64,000 bases of DNA, taken from the NCBI RefSeq assembly GCF_001989455.1, contig NZ_CP018346.1, forward strand, positions 1,240,001-1,304,000. The letters are read 5' to 3'. Positions 1 through 9,799 of the stretch are shown here, one piece after another (position 1 is the stretch's first letter; every line of letters starts with the position of its first letter). The notes beneath the pieces are model-generated. The model had not been told where the DNA came from. It searched no databases and worked only from the letters and a program-made list of their open reading frames with translations. Source of the stretch: Prochlorococcus sp. RS04 (GTDB lineage: Bacteria; Cyanobacteriota; Cyanobacteriia; PCC-6307; Cyanobiaceae). The position numbers and the translations under genes are program-made.

Positions 1-15
1 CTAGCGGTATTTAAT

Positions 16-1089
16 CTAATCTTCTGCCCAAATATATTTGGTTAATTCTTCTGAAGGGGGTTCGGGAGCTTCAATAGCATTTTTGACTGACTCAGATATC
101 TCGGTATCGATTTTCTTTTCAATTATTTTTAATTCTTCTTTCGTTGCGAATTTACCATCAATCAACTCTTGAGCTAATTTCTTAATAGGATCTCTTTTAC
201 CCCAAAACTCCTTCTCTTTTTCAGACCTTAGTTCATCTGGATCTGCAAGAGAATGCCCCCTGTATCTATAAGTCAGACATTCTAAAAGTGTGGGCCCTTC
301 TCCTGCTCTGGCTCGATCTATTGCTCTTTGTGCGGCTCCTCTTACTGCTAATACATCCATCCCATCAACTTCCTCGCCTTGCATACCAAAAGCAGACGCT
401 TTTCTCCAGATTTCAGGATTGCTAGTAGCTCTATCATGAGCCATACCGATAGCCCATTTATTATTTTCAACAACAAAAATTATAGGTAATTTCCATAACT
501 GGGCCATATTTAAACATTCAAAAAACTGCCCATTATTGCAAGTCCCATCACCAAAGAATGCTGCAGTTACCGCATCACTAGTTTTATCACCAGCCACTTC
601 CTTTTTATATCTACTTGAAAAGGCTGCCCCTAAGGCAACTGGAATTCCCTCTCCAATAAATGCATATCCTCCGAGTAAGTGATGCTCTTTTGAGAATAAG
701 TGCATGGATCCACCTCGGCCTTTGCTACAACCAGTAGCTTTCCCAAAAAGTTCACTCATTACTTCAAATGAGGGAACACCGGCACTTAATGCATGAACAT
801 GATCGCGATAGGTACTACAAAACCAATCATGTTTCTTTTTCATGGCACCAATTACTCCCGTACTTATAGCCTCTTGACCGTTATATAAATGAACGAAACC
901 AAACATTTTGCCCCTGTAATACATTTCTGCACACTTATCTTCAAACCTACGACCAAGTGTCATGTCTTCATAAAGAAATAATCCGGTTTCTCGATTTAAT
1001 TCGGCTTTTTTTATGTCTTGAAGATTTGAGATTCTCTCTACGTGTGTTTCCAAGAAAAATACCTTAACGAAGTTTTGATTTGTTAACAT
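16..1089 (-). CDS. pdhA: Pyruvate dehydrogenase E1 component, alpha subunit
   Basis: This 357-residue protein is the alpha subunit of the thiamine-diphosphate-dependent E1 enzyme, which decarboxylates pyruvate and passes the acetyl group to lipoyl E2. The TPP-binding motif is clear: GDGT at about residue 180, ending in NN near 210. A typical [11 protein letters not shown] loop lies near residue 275. Length and motif order fit the cyanobacterial/plastid type of E1 alpha. The beta subunit is not in this window. The ATG at 1089 faces the divergent ftn2-like gene across about 110 bp that must carry both promoters. The identification is firm; the exact start is less so, because the first 15 or so residues are poorly conserved in the family. 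Confidence 0.96.
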   Translation of the reverse strand: MLTNQNFVKVFFLETHVERISNLQDIKKAELNRETGLFLYEDMTLGRRFEDKCAEMYYRGKMFGFVHLYNGQEAISTGVIGAMKKKHDWFCSTYRDHVHALSAGVPSFEVMSELFGKATGCSKGRGGSMHLFSKEHHLLGGYAFIGEGIPVALGAAFSSRYKKEVAGDKTSDAVTAAFFGDGTCNNGQFFECLNMAQLWKLPIIFVVENNKWAIGMAHDRATSNPEIWRKASAFGMQGEEVDGMDVLAVRGAAQRAIDRARAGEGPTLLECLTYRYRGHSLADPDELRSEKEKEFWGKRDPIKKLAQELIDGKFATKEELKIIEKKIDTEISESVKNAIEAPEPPSEELTKYIWAED

Positions 1090-1202
1090 TCTAAGCCGTG
1101 AAGGGCGATTTTCATGATTTTTTTTAATAACTCTGTAAGACCTTGTGAAAAAAATTTTTAACTTGATAAAATTTGTCTAAGAATTTTCAATAGGATATTT
1201 GT

Positions 1203-3308
1203 TTGGAACTTCCTTTAGACCATTTTCGTTTAATTGGCGTAAGCCCCTCTGCAACTTCTGAGGAAATATTAAGGGCGTTTCAATTGCGGTTAGATAAAAC
1301 ACCTGATGAAGGTTTTACTTATGAAGTATTAACCCAAAGATCCGAGTTGCTCCGCCTTACTGCTGATCTACTTACAGATCCAGAAAGCAGAAGAGAGTAT
1401 GAAAATTTGTTGTTAAATGGGAATTCTGGATTGGATTTTTCCTCAAATAGAGAAGTAGCAGGATTAATACTTCTTTGGGAATCGGGTTTACCAAAAGAAG
1501 CGTTTAAAATCACGAGAAAAGCATTGCAGCCCCCACAAACTCCAGCTTTAGGAAGTAGTAGAGAAGCTGATTTAACATTGTTGGCTGCTTTAACAGCTAG
1601 AGATTCTGCAATTCAAGAACAACAGCTTAGATCCTATTCAAACGCGGCCGACTTTTTACATGAAGGAATACAACTTCTACAAAGAATGGGAAAGCTTGGA
1701 GACATAAGAAAAGAACTTGAAGAAGACTTGGTTGCTTTACTTCCTTACAGAATCCTAGATCTACTTAGTAGGGATCTGAATGATCAAGAGTCTCATAAAA
1801 AAGGCTTAAGTATGTTGGAAAATTTAATAATCAAAAGAGGTGGTTTAGAAGGTAATAATAAATCTGAATATAAAGATTATTTAAATCAGCAAGAGTTTGA
1901 AGCTTTTTTTCAACAAATTAAGCCATTTTTGACAGTGCAAGAACAGATTGATTTGTTTCTTGAATTACAAAAAAGAGGATCATTAGAAGCAGGATTTTTA
2001 GCTTTTCTATCCTTAACAGCTATTGGTTTCTCTAGAAGAAAGCCAGAAAAATTATTTGAAGCGAGGAGAATTTTAAAAAAACTAAATTTATCCGGTCTTG
2101 ATTCAATGCCTCTAGTTGGTTGTTTAGATTTGCTTTTAGCTGATATTGAACAAGCCTCAGCAAGATTTTCGAGTAGTTCTGATGAAAATTTACGAGATTG
2201 GCTTAATAGTTATCCTGGAAATAAGTTAGAAGCGATATGTATTTTTTGTAAAAATTGGTTAGAGAATGATGTTTTAGTTGGGTATAGAGACATTGAATCA
2301 AAAGAGGTTGATTTAGATTCTTGGTTTGAAGATAGGGAAATTCAAGAATTTATTGAAAAATTAGAAAAGAAATCAAATAAAATTGCAATTAGGTCAAATC
2401 TTCAGAGCCAACAGATTGAGAAGGAATCCTCCACAAAAACGACTGAAGACTTTGATAATTTATTGGACAATATTGATGAAAGGAAATTACCTTGGCCTGG
2501 TGGTATAAAACGAGATTATGAAAAGGTTGAGATCAAAGAATACGATTTCAATGAGGAATACTTTAAGAAAAAACCAATAGAGTTTTATAATTATTTAATT
2601 GAAAAAATTGCTGAATTAAAGTTTAGTTTTGGGGAATTCTTAAAGGATAAAGAGATTATTAATCGTACGCCCTATTTAATTTATATCTACGCGTTTTTGA
2701 TCTTATTTGCATTTGGTATTGGCATTGGATTTTTAAGAAATAATTTAAAAAAATCAATTCAGGACGAATCTATTGCTGAAAAACCTTTAATTGCCATAGA
2801 TAAAAATCAAAAGCTTAATGACATAGATATTATTCAAGAAATAAAAAAAAATCCTTCAAGTAAATTAAATTCTATTTCTGAGAAATCTACTGCAATTATT
2901 TCCTATGAATTCAAAGAACTTAATACAGCTTCACCTTCTTTGGAAGATATAAGGAATTTAATTAATGGATGGCTTCTAAGTAAAAGTAATTATTTAGCAG
3001 GAAAGAGTGAAATAAATCTTTCAAACATTGTTAGTAAAGGTCTAATTGATCGAACAATCGAAGAAAGACAGAACGATATCAAGAAAGGAATTTATAAGGA
3101 AATAAATTCCCAAATACGTAAGATTGATTTGGAATCGCAAACTGCATCTCGAATAGTTGTTTTAGTAGAGTTAAATTATATAGAGAGAATAGTAAAGAAT
3201 TCTGGAGAATTTGTTAATGAAACATCATTAAATCCCCTTAAAGTTAAATATATTTTGGGTTTTTCAAATAAATCATGGAAATTGGTCGATTTCGTGAGCG
3301 GCTTGTAA
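1203..3308 (+). CDS. ftn2: Cell division protein Ftn2/ZipN (ARC6 homologue)
   Basis: This 701-residue protein resembles the cyanobacterial division protein Ftn2/ZipN, the relative of plastid ARC6, which anchors FtsZ to the inner membrane. Residues 1-70 form a degenerate J-domain-like region (DHFRLIGVSPSATSEEI, then DPESRREY). A long helical middle follows. One hydrophobic segment (about 491-512, YLIYIYAFLILFAFGIGIGF) is the single membrane anchor, and about 190 residues lie beyond it and match the ARC6/IMS-type C-terminal domain. The start is TTG at 1203; no ATG gives the J-like domain intact. The gene is divergent from pdhA and sits 47 bp upstream of ffh. The family call rests on domain order and is good; the symbol follows cyanobacterial usage. 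Confidence 0.88.
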   Translation: MELPLDHFRLIGVSPSATSEEILRAFQLRLDKTPDEGFTYEVLTQRSELLRLTADLLTDPESRREYENLLLNGNSGLDFSSNREVAGLILLWESGLPKEAFKITRKALQPPQTPALGSSREADLTLLAALTARDSAIQEQQLRSYSNAADFLHEGIQLLQRMGKLGDIRKELEEDLVALLPYRILDLLSRDLNDQESHKKGLSMLENLIIKRGGLEGNNKSEYKDYLNQQEFEAFFQQIKPFLTVQEQIDLFLELQKRGSLEAGFLAFLSLTAIGFSRRKPEKLFEARRILKKLNLSGLDSMPLVGCLDLLLADIEQASARFSSSSDENLRDWLNSYPGNKLEAICIFCKNWLENDVLVGYRDIESKEVDLDSWFEDREIQEFIEKLEKKSNKIAIRSNLQSQQIEKESSTKTTEDFDNLLDNIDERKLPWPGGIKRDYEKVEIKEYDFNEEYFKKKPIEFYNYLIEKIAELKFSFGEFLKDKEIINRTPYLIYIYAFLILFAFGIGIGFLRNNLKKSIQDESIAEKPLIAIDKNQKLNDIDIIQEIKKNPSSKLNSISEKSTAIISYEFKELNTASPSLEDIRNLINGWLLSKSNYLAGKSEINLSNIVSKGLIDRTIEERQNDIKKGIYKEINSQIRKIDLESQTASRIVVLVELNYIERIVKNSGEFVNETSLNPLKVKYILGFSNKSWKLVDFVSGL

Positions 3309-3355
3309 TTACAAACTTTAAGATCATCTATAATAGTTAAAACTACTTTTTAATA

Positions 3356-4825
3356 ATGTTTGATGAACTCTCTTCACGCTTTGAAGACGCAGTAAAGGGT
3401 TTAAGAGGCGAAGCAAAAATTAGTGAAAATAATATTAACGATGCCTTGAAGGAGGTAAAAAGAGCACTCCTTGATGCAGATGTTAGTTTATCTGTAGTAA
3501 AAGAGTTTATAACAGATGTTAAAGATAAAGCTATTGGAGAAGAAGTAGTTAGGGGTGTAAATCCAGGTCAAAAATTTATAGAAGTTGTTAATAAGGAATT
3601 GATTAACATCATGGGGAATGAAAATTCTCCATTAAACGAAAATGAAAATAGTCCTACAGTCATTTTGATGGCTGGACTTCAGGGAGCGGGTAAAACAACT
3701 GCAACAGGAAAATTAGGACTTTACTTAAAGGAAAAAGATAAAAAAGTTCTATTGGTTGCTGCAGATATTTATCGACCAGCAGCTGTAGAGCAACTTAAAA
3801 CATTGGGAAGTCAATATGAATTGGAAGTTTTTTCAGCTAAAGAAAAAAATAGCAAACCAGAAGAAATAGCAAAGGAAGCATTGAATTTTGCTAGTGAAAA
3901 TGATTTTAATTCGATAATTATTGATACTGCAGGAAGACTGCAAATTGATGATTCCATGATGAGCGAGATGGTTCGAATAAAAGAAGTCTCTAATCCTGAT
4001 GAGGTTTTGCTTGTTGTTGATTCAATGATTGGGCAAGAAGCTGCAGACTTAACAAAGTCATTTCATGAAAAAGTAGGAATCACAGGGGCGATATTAACTA
4101 AGTTGGATGGTGATTCAAGAGGCGGAGCAGCTTTATCAATAAGAAAAATAAGTGGTAAACCAATCAAATTTATAGGTGTAGGCGAAAAAATAGAGGCACT
4201 GCAACCATTTCATCCAGAGAGAATGGCTAGCAGAATTTTAGGCATGGGTGATGTATTGACACTTGTTGAAAAAGCGCAAAAAGAAGTTGAACTTGCTGAT
4301 GCAGAAGCGATGCAAAAGAAACTTCAAGAAGCGACTTTCGATTTTAATGATTTTGTAAAGCAAATGAGATTAATTAAAAGAATGGGTTCACTTGGTGGAT
4401 TGATCAAATTGATTCCGGGAATGAATAAGATAGATGATGGGATGATAAAAGATGGAGAAGATCAACTTAAGAAAATAGAATCTATGATCTCGTCAATGAC
4501 TCTTGAGGAGAAACAAAAACCCGAAGTTCTTGCCGCTCAACCCTCAAGAAGACAAAGGATCGCTCAGGGTAGTGGTTATGAAGCAAAAGATGTAGATAAA
4601 GTTTTAGCTGATTTTCAAAGAATGAGAGGTTTTATGAAACAAATGTCTAACGGAGGAATGCCAGGAATGGGAGGAATGCCAGGAATGGGAGGAATGCCAG
4701 GAATGGGAGGAATGCCAGGAATGGGAGGAATGCCAGGAATGCCAGGAATGGGAGGGATGAGTGGTAATAAGTCGATGAAAAAACAAAAAAATAATAAAAA
4801 GAAAAAAGGTTTTGCCGATTTATAG
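3356..4825 (+). CDS. ffh: Signal recognition particle GTPase Ffh (SRP54)
   Basis: Ffh binds signal sequences and SRP RNA and delivers ribosomes to FtsY at the membrane. The N and G domains are complete: P-loop GLQGAGKTT near residue 106, DTAGR near 190, and TKLDGDSRGG near 248. The methionine-rich M domain begins around residue 300, and the SRP-RNA-binding SRRQRIAQGSG segment is intact. The tail is unusual: from about residue 433 the hexapeptide GMPGMG is repeated several times before a lysine-rich end, at the expense of any other sequence. The length of 489 residues is slightly above the bacterial norm because of that tail. rpsP follows after 54 bp, the common ffh-rpsP arrangement. Confidence 0.97.
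   Translation: MFDELSSRFEDAVKGLRGEAKISENNINDALKEVKRALLDADVSLSVVKEFITDVKDKAIGEEVVRGVNPGQKFIEVVNKELINIMGNENSPLNENENSPTVILMAGLQGAGKTTATGKLGLYLKEKDKKVLLVAADIYRPAAVEQLKTLGSQYELEVFSAKEKNSKPEEIAKEALNFASENDFNSIIIDTAGRLQIDDSMMSEMVRIKEVSNPDEVLLVVDSMIGQEAADLTKSFHEKVGITGAILTKLDGDSRGGAALSIRKISGKPIKFIGVGEKIEALQPFHPERMASRILGMGDVLTLVEKAQKEVELADAEAMQKKLQEATFDFNDFVKQMRLIKRMGSLGGLIKLIPGMNKIDDGMIKDGEDQLKKIESMISSMTLEEKQKPEVLAAQPSRRQRIAQGSGYEAKDVDKVLADFQRMRGFMKQMSNGGMPGMGGMPGMGGMPGMGGMPGMGGMPGMPGMGGMSGNKSMKKQKNNKKKKGFADL
4652..4760 (+). repeat. In-frame 18-bp tandem repeat encoding GMPGMG in ffh
   Basis: About five near-perfect copies of an 18-bp unit (ggaatgccaggaatggga) lie head to tail inside the 3' end of ffh. 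The unit is a multiple of three, so gain or loss of copies keeps the reading frame and only changes the length of the Met/Gly-rich tail. The final copy is broken by a shorter GMP step and ends in GGMSG. Confidence 0.9.
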
Positions 4826-4879
4826 TTTCAATATTTTTACCTTTAAATGATATTATTAATAAAAATGCATTAATTTACG

Positions 4880-5245
4880 ATGATTAAATTGCGCCTTAAG
4901 CGCTTTGGGAAGAAAAAAGAGGCAAGTTTCAGAATTGTTGCATGCAATAGTACTTCCAGAAGAGATGGTAGACCTCTACAAGAACTAGGTTTTTATAATC
5001 CAAGAACTAAGGAAACCAGGCTTGACACAGAAGCTTTAAGAACAAGACTTATTCAGGGTGCTCAGCCAACTAATGTTGTGAGAACTTTATTAGAAAAGGG
5101 AGGGTTATTAGAAAAAACAGAGAGACCATCTATCGCAATTGGTAAAGCAAAGTTAGAGAAGGAAAAATTAGCTAAGGCTAAAACTAAAGACGAAGAAAAT
5201 GATAGTACTAAAGCAGAAAGCGAAAGTAATGAAGCTGAAAGCTAG
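4880..5245 (+). CDS. rpsP: 30S ribosomal protein S16
   Basis: S16 is a primary 16S rRNA-binding protein of the small subunit. The N-terminal [20 protein letters not shown] and the [14 protein letters not shown] motif are diagnostic. The core ends near residue 85. The remaining 35 or so residues form a charged Lys/Glu-rich tail that bacterial S16 proteins often carry in cyanobacteria; it makes the protein 121 residues against about 80-90 in many bacteria. The gene lies between ffh and phoH with short gaps, consistent with one transcript. Confidence 0.97.
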   Translation: MIKLRLKRFGKKKEASFRIVACNSTSRRDGRPLQELGFYNPRTKETRLDTEALRTRLIQGAQPTNVVRTLLEKGGLLEKTERPSIAIGKAKLEKEKLAKAKTKDEENDSTKAESESNEAES

Positions 5246-5281
5246 TGATTTGATCAATTTTTATTCTTATTCAATAACTAG

Positions 5282-6238
5282 ATGAAGGAAGTTTCCAAAA
5301 TTGGTCACTTCAAAATTGATTTGCCAAGCTCTGATGCCGCTACAGCATTATCTGGACCTGGTAATTCTTTCTTAAAAAAATTTGAGTCTCTGACAGGAGT
5401 TTCTTTAACTATAAGAGGCTTACAACTTGAGATGAACGGTGTAATATCTAAAATTGAGAGAGCCTCAGCATTAGTAGAACTAACAAGACCAATTTGGGAA
5501 CAAGGGTTAGAAGTCCCAGAGGTAGATCTTAAAGCGGCTTTAAGTTCTTTAAATATGGGCGAATCGTCTTCACATGCTGAACTTGGAAAAAAAATTCTTG
5601 CACGTTCAAAAGAAGGAAGATTTTTAAGACCAAGAACTATAAGGCAAAAAGAATATGTTGAATCAATTGAAAACTTTGACCTTACGTTCGCAATTGGGCC
5701 AGCTGGAACTGGCAAGACATTTTTAGCAACTGTTTGCGCGGCAAGGCTATTGAACGAGAAAAAAATTGAAAAAATTGTTTTAACCAGACCAGCTGTAGAA
5801 GCTGGTGAAAGTTTGGGATTTCTACCTGGTGATTTGCAACAAAAAGTAGATCCATATTTAAGACCCTTATTTGATTCTTTACATAGTATTTTCGGGTTTG
5901 ATAGAACAAATTCGTTAATTGATAAGGGAATTATTGAAGTTGCTCCTTTGGCATTTATGAGAGGCAGAACCTTAGATAACTCCATAGTTATCCTAGATGA
6001 AGCTCAAAATACTACTTGCTCTCAAATGAGAATGTTTTTGACCAGATTAGGAGAGAGATCAAAAATGGTTGTAAACGGAGATATTACACAAATTGATTTA
6101 AAAAAAGATCAGGAAAGCGGCCTCATTGAAGCATCGAGAATTTTCACTGAAACTGAAGGCATAAAATTTTGTTATTTAAATATTGAAGATGTAGTTCGTC
6201 ATCCTTTAGTTCAGAAAATTATTGAGGCTTATCAATAA
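5282..6238 (+). CDS. phoH: PhoH-family ATPase
   Basis: This 318-residue PhoH-like protein has a P-loop GPAGTGKT near residue 140 and a Walker B-type ILDEAQN near 237-241. An ARSKEGRFLRPRT stretch precedes the ATPase core, as in the PhoH/YbeZ group. PhoH proteins are ATPases linked to RNA metabolism and, in some bacteria, phosphate stress; the precise role here is not settled by sequence. The start ATG lies 36 bp after rpsP. A 226-residue ORF runs antisense across most of the gene but is a shadow, since the sense frame carries all the conserved motifs. Confidence 0.92.
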   Translation: MKEVSKIGHFKIDLPSSDAATALSGPGNSFLKKFESLTGVSLTIRGLQLEMNGVISKIERASALVELTRPIWEQGLEVPEVDLKAALSSLNMGESSSHAELGKKILARSKEGRFLRPRTIRQKEYVESIENFDLTFAIGPAGTGKTFLATVCAARLLNEKKIEKIVLTRPAVEAGESLGFLPGDLQQKVDPYLRPLFDSLHSIFGFDRTNSLIDKGIIEVAPLAFMRGRTLDNSIVILDEAQNTTCSQMRMFLTRLGERSKMVVNGDITQIDLKKDQESGLIEASRIFTETEGIKFCYLNIEDVVRHPLVQKIIEAYQ

Positions 6239-6312
6239 ATTTATAACTCTGGAGATCCGTACCCTGAAATTTTAAAAAACAAGTAGAATAGGTTCATATT
6301 TAATTAAAGAAA

Positions 6313-7050
6313 ATGCCAGCAAGTAGTAATTTCAATCAGGCTATTCGTGAAGCACAAACTAGTTCAATTGTTGGACCAAATGTTGTTCAAAAAGCTCTAC
6401 CTTATGTAGGTGGAGGTATGGTTTTAACTTCTTTAGGAGTTTTAGCAGGTGTCTCACTAATAGCAACAAATCCTGGACTTTTCCAACCTCTTTCAATAGT
6501 TGCATTAATTGCAGAATTGATTTTGTTTTTTATAGCCACAAGTGCTGCAAATAATGCAAATAACGCGAAGGCCTTGCCATTGCTGACGGGATTTAGTTTG
6601 TTAACTGGATTCACATTAAGTGGAATAGTTGCTTTAGCAATAGGAACAATTGGTATTGGTTCGGTTGGAACAGCTGCCTTAGCTACGGGTATAACTTTCG
6701 TTATTGCCTCTTACACTGGCCAAAGAATGAGTGATAGTGTTGGTCAAGCACTAAGTGGAGTAGTTGGTCTAGGATTAATAGGACTGCTTATAGCAATGTT
6801 CGTCCAATTAATTGGAGGATTCTTTGCTCCAGGAGTTTTTGGGGGTTCAGGACTCGAATTGATAATTGCAGGATTTGGAACTGTCTTATTTGTTGCAATG
6901 TCTTTCGTTGATTTCTATACAATGCCAAGAAGATACAATGATGATCAATACCTTGCAGGAGCTTTAGGAATGTATCTAACTTATATAAATCTTTTTGTTT
7001 TTATATTGAGATTAATGATTGCACTACAAGGCGGTGGAAGAAGAGACTAA
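6313..7050 (+). CDS. Bax inhibitor-1 (BI-1/YccA-like) family membrane protein
   Basis: This 245-residue protein is almost entirely hydrophobic after the first 30 residues, with about seven predicted membrane spans and a short charged C-terminus. The run of spans and the late VDFYTMPRRYNDDQYLAGALGMYL segment match cyanobacterial Bax-inhibitor-1/YccA-like proteins, in which a conserved acidic residue of the sixth to seventh span is linked to pH-dependent calcium leak in bacterial homologues. The physiological role in cyanobacteria is unknown. The gene is followed by a clear intrinsic terminator and faces a convergent gene. Confidence 0.85.
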   Translation: MPASSNFNQAIREAQTSSIVGPNVVQKALPYVGGGMVLTSLGVLAGVSLIATNPGLFQPLSIVALIAELILFFIATSAANNANNAKALPLLTGFSLLTGFTLSGIVALAIGTIGIGSVGTAALATGITFVIASYTGQRMSDSVGQALSGVVGLGLIGLLIAMFVQLIGGFFAPGVFGGSGLELIIAGFGTVLFVAMSFVDFYTMPRRYNDDQYLAGALGMYLTYINLFVFILRLMIALQGGGRRD

Positions 7051-7074
7051 ACACATAACGTAAATAAATAATCT

Positions 7075-7103
7075 AAAGCGTAGATTTGTTCCTACGCTTT
7101 TTT
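7075..7103 (+). terminator. Intrinsic terminator after the BI-1 family gene
   Basis: A 9-bp perfect stem (aaagcgtag / ctacgcttt) with an 8-base loop is followed by further T residues, 25 bp after the stop codon of the membrane-protein gene. Its right arm touches the end of the convergent gene at 7102, so it may also serve that transcript, though the opposite strand has a weaker U-tract. Confidence 0.85.
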
Positions 7104-7629
7104 ATTGGGCGATATCAAGAATTTGTTTTTTTATGAATTCCTTTTGCTCTGAGTCATACTTTACTGAATCATCAAAACTATTACCCATATCATCTAATTC
7201 TCTAAGGACTTGATTGACAGACTTTGTAACTGACTTAGTTTCTAGCAGTCTTAAAATAGCCTTACATCTATCTGAAATGTTTTCTGATGTTATCTCATAT
7301 TCATGATTATTATCTCTTCGATGAATAATAATTTGAGCGGAACTCATTATTAAATTTTTTACTACTATTTCTGTTACAGCATCACCACCTTCGTTCAGTT
7401 TGTAAATGAGTGAATAAGGAAGTTTATCTAACAAAAGACAATCGTTATCTGATAAAGCGTATGCAAAAAATCCTCTGAGCCCATTTCTTGTTTTAGTTAG
7501 CTCTGCGATTCTATCTGCTAAAACCTCTTCGCTGAGTAAATCTTCACCCCACTCTTTGCACCATTGTGCGGATATGTTTATTGCTTGCGTGAACGAAGCT
7601 TCTTTTAAATTTATTGTTTTTTTTTCCAT
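7102..7629 (-). CDS. Conserved cyanobacterial protein of unknown function
   Basis: I do not recognise a named family for this 175-residue protein. It has no signal peptide or membrane span. It looks soluble and mixed alpha/beta, with the segment RNGLRGFFAYALSDND near residue 49 and a helical, acidic C-terminal third. The ATG at 7629 gives MEKKTINLKEA and lies only 37 bp from the start of era on the other strand, so the two genes share a divergent promoter region. Base composition matches the neighbours, which argues for a resident core gene and not a recent arrival. Confidence 0.8.
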   Translation of the reverse strand: MEKKTINLKEASFTQAINISAQWCKEWGEDLLSEEVLADRIAELTKTRNGLRGFFAYALSDNDCLLLDKLPYSLIYKLNEGGDAVTEIVVKNLIMSSAQIIIHRRDNNHEYEITSENISDRCKAILRLLETKSVTKSVNQVLRELDDMGNSFDDSVKYDSEQKEFIKKQILDIAQ

Positions 7630-7666
7630 TTTTGATCAGAATTTTATTATTGATGCATTAAAGTCT

Positions 7667-8578
7667 TTGGCTAATTATAGATCTGGGTTTGTAACTTTAC
7701 TAGGAAGGCCAAATGTTGGTAAATCTACTTTAATAAATAAATTGATTGGAGAAAAAATAACAATTACTTCTCCAATAGCGCAAACTACCAGAAATAAATT
7801 AAAAGGAATACTTACTACAGACAATGGCCAAATAATTTTTGTTGATACGCCAGGTGTTCATAAACCTCATCACAGACTTGGAGAGATATTAGTAAAAAAC
7901 GCAAAATCTGCAATTAATGGAGTTGATATAGTAATTTTTGTAATTGATTCAAGTGCAGAACCTGGTAGAGGTGATGAATATATTTTGAACTTTCTAATCG
8001 CAAATAAAACTGAGTTTATTGTGGCATTAAATAAGTGGGATTTGGTTAATAAAGAATTTAGGAATTTACGATTAGACCAATATAGAAGATTTTTTGGAAT
8101 TAATAGAAACTTTCAAATTGTAAGTGCTTCTAAAGGAGAGGGATGTTCTGAACTAGTCGATATGGCACTTAATTTTCTTCCAGAGGGACCAAAACTTTAT
8201 GGCGAAGAGACGATTTGCGATCAACCATTAGATAACTTATTATCTGATTTAGTAAGAGAGCAGGTATTAATAAATACAAGAGAAGAGGTACCTCATAGTG
8301 TCGCAGTGAAGATAGAGAAGAGAGAGGAAATGAAAAGAAAAAATGGCAAAGTTTTTACAGCTATTTTGGCAACTATTATCGTTGAAAGATCAACTCAAAA
8401 AGGTATTCTTATTGGAAAGAAAGGTTCAATGTTAAAAATTATTGGTCAGTCAGCAAGATCAAATATGTCAAAATTAATTGATGGTCCAGTTCACCTAGAG
8501 TTGTTTGTGAAAGTTGTTCCAAATTGGAGAAAAAAAGAATTAAGGTTAATTGAATTTGGTTATGAGGAAGATTTCTAG
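7667..8578 (+). CDS. era: Ribosome-associated GTPase Era
   Basis: Era binds the 3' end of 16S rRNA and helps 30S maturation. The G1 motif GRPNVGKS starts near residue 13, the DTPGVH G3 motif follows, NKWD is G4, and the C-terminal KH domain includes the GKKGSMLK loop. The open frame runs back to an ATG at 7556, but that would place the first 37 residues inside the oppositely oriented gene and add sequence absent from the family. A TTG at 7667 gives 303 residues, the usual Era length, so I place the start there. The stop codon abuts the trmD ATG with no gap, implying translational coupling. Confidence 0.93.
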   Translation: MANYRSGFVTLLGRPNVGKSTLINKLIGEKITITSPIAQTTRNKLKGILTTDNGQIIFVDTPGVHKPHHRLGEILVKNAKSAINGVDIVIFVIDSSAEPGRGDEYILNFLIANKTEFIVALNKWDLVNKEFRNLRLDQYRRFFGINRNFQIVSASKGEGCSELVDMALNFLPEGPKLYGEETICDQPLDNLLSDLVREQVLINTREEVPHSVAVKIEKREEMKRKNGKVFTAILATIIVERSTQKGILIGKKGSMLKIIGQSARSNMSKLIDGPVHLELFVKVVPNWRKKELRLIEFGYEEDF

Positions 8579-9799
8579 ATGAGTTATTTTAATTTTGATG
8601 TAATTACATTGTTTCCCAAAGCTTTTGAATTAATAAATAATTTAGGAGTTATAACAAGAGCTCTAGATAAGAATTTGATCAATGTAAATTTACATGATTT
8701 AAGAGAATACGGAGAAGGTTCTTACAGGCAAGTAGACGATAAGCCTTATGGAGGAGGGGCAGGTATGGTATTAAAACCTGAACCTATTTATAAGGCATAT
8801 GAATCCATTAGTAAATTACCTAAAAGAAAAACTCTTCTGATGACCCCACAGGGTAAAGTCTTAAAGCAAAAGGATCTTGCGAGATGGTCCACTTTGGATC
8901 AAATAATAATTATTTGTGGTCAATATGAAGGTTTTGATGAAAGGATTAGATGTTTAGCTGATGAAGAGATATCGATAGGCGATTATGTACTTTCTGGAGG
9001 TGAAATACCCGCTATATCAATAATTAACGGTTTGACTAGATTATTACCAGGAACTCTTGGTGATCCAGACTCCTTAGTCGATGAGAGTCATAATTCTTCT
9101 TTATTAGAATATCCTCAATTCACGAGGCCGTTAATTTTTAAAGATATGAAAGTGCCAGATATTCTTGTAAGCGGTAATCATGAAGAGATTAAATCGTGGA
9201 GAAGAAGAAAAAGTTTTGAAAGAACATTGGAGAGAAGAAGTGACTTAATTTCAAATGAAAACTACAAAAAATCCCCACAAAGTAAGAGAATAATGAAAGA
9301 AAATAATCAATTCATGAAATTTAGAATAGGTAATGGATACGATATTCACAGACTAGTAGAGGATAGAGATTTAATTATTGGAGGTGTAAAATTGCATCAT
9401 CCTGAAAATTTAGGTTTGGATGGTCATAGTGATGCTGATGTTTTAAGTCACTCAATAATGGATGCATTATTGGGAGCACTTTCGTTGGGTGACATAGGAA
9501 AGTATTTCCCTCCATCTGATGAAAAATGGAAAAATGCTGATAGCTTGTTTTTGTTATCAAAAGTAATTGAATTGATAAGACAAGATGGTTGGGAAATAAA
9601 TAATATTGATAGTGTTCTTGTTGCTGAAAGGCCAAAAATTATGCCACATATAAAACTAATGAAAAAAAATATTTCTGAAATCTTAAATATTGATGAAAAT
9701 TTAATTGGGATTAAAGCAACCACGAATGAAAAATTAGGTCCAGAAGGGAGAGAAGAGGGCATAAGTTGCCATTCAGTAGTTCTACTTGAGAAAAAATGA
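8579..9799 (+). CDS. trmD-ispF: TrmD-IspF fusion: tRNA (guanine37-N1)-methyltransferase and MECDP synthase
   Basis: One uninterrupted frame of 406 residues encodes two unrelated enzymes. Residues 1 to about 235 are TrmD, the SAM-dependent m1G37 tRNA methyltransferase, with the knot motifs KPYGGGAGM and GDYVLSGGE. Residues from about 246 are IspF, which makes 2-C-methyl-D-erythritol 2,4-cyclodiphosphate in the plastid-type isoprenoid pathway; GYDIHR and [10 protein letters not shown] carry the metal ligands. The junction holds two in-frame ATGs at 9293 (M239) and 9314 (M246), either of which would give a normal-length IspF. So the product could be a real fusion, or IspF could also be made separately from an internal start. 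The next gene overlaps by 4 bp. Confidence 0.9.
   Translation: MSYFNFDVITLFPKAFELINNLGVITRALDKNLINVNLHDLREYGEGSYRQVDDKPYGGGAGMVLKPEPIYKAYESISKLPKRKTLLMTPQGKVLKQKDLARWSTLDQIIIICGQYEGFDERIRCLADEEISIGDYVLSGGEIPAISIINGLTRLLPGTLGDPDSLVDESHNSSLLEYPQFTRPLIFKDMKVPDILVSGNHEEIKSWRRRKSFERTLERRSDLISNENYKKSPQSKRIMKENNQFMKFRIGNGYDIHRLVEDRDLIIGGVKLHHPENLGLDGHSDADVLSHSIMDALLGALSLGDIGKYFPPSDEKWKNADSLFLLSKVIELIRQDGWEINNIDSVLVAERPKIMPHIKLMKKNISEILNIDENLIGIKATTNEKLGPEGREEGISCHSVVLLEKK

Noticed and set aside
4604-4786. Antisense frame with SHSWHS repeats
   Set aside because: It is the reverse reading of the GMPGMG array in ffh and has no independent support.
5305-5985. 226-residue antisense frame across phoH
   Set aside because: The sense strand carries all PhoH motifs; the antisense frame has no family features and is a codon-bias shadow.
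7556-7666. Upstream extension of era from ATG at 7556
   Set aside because: The extension lies inside the oppositely oriented gene at 7102-7629 and has no Era sequence; TTG at 7667 gives the usual length.
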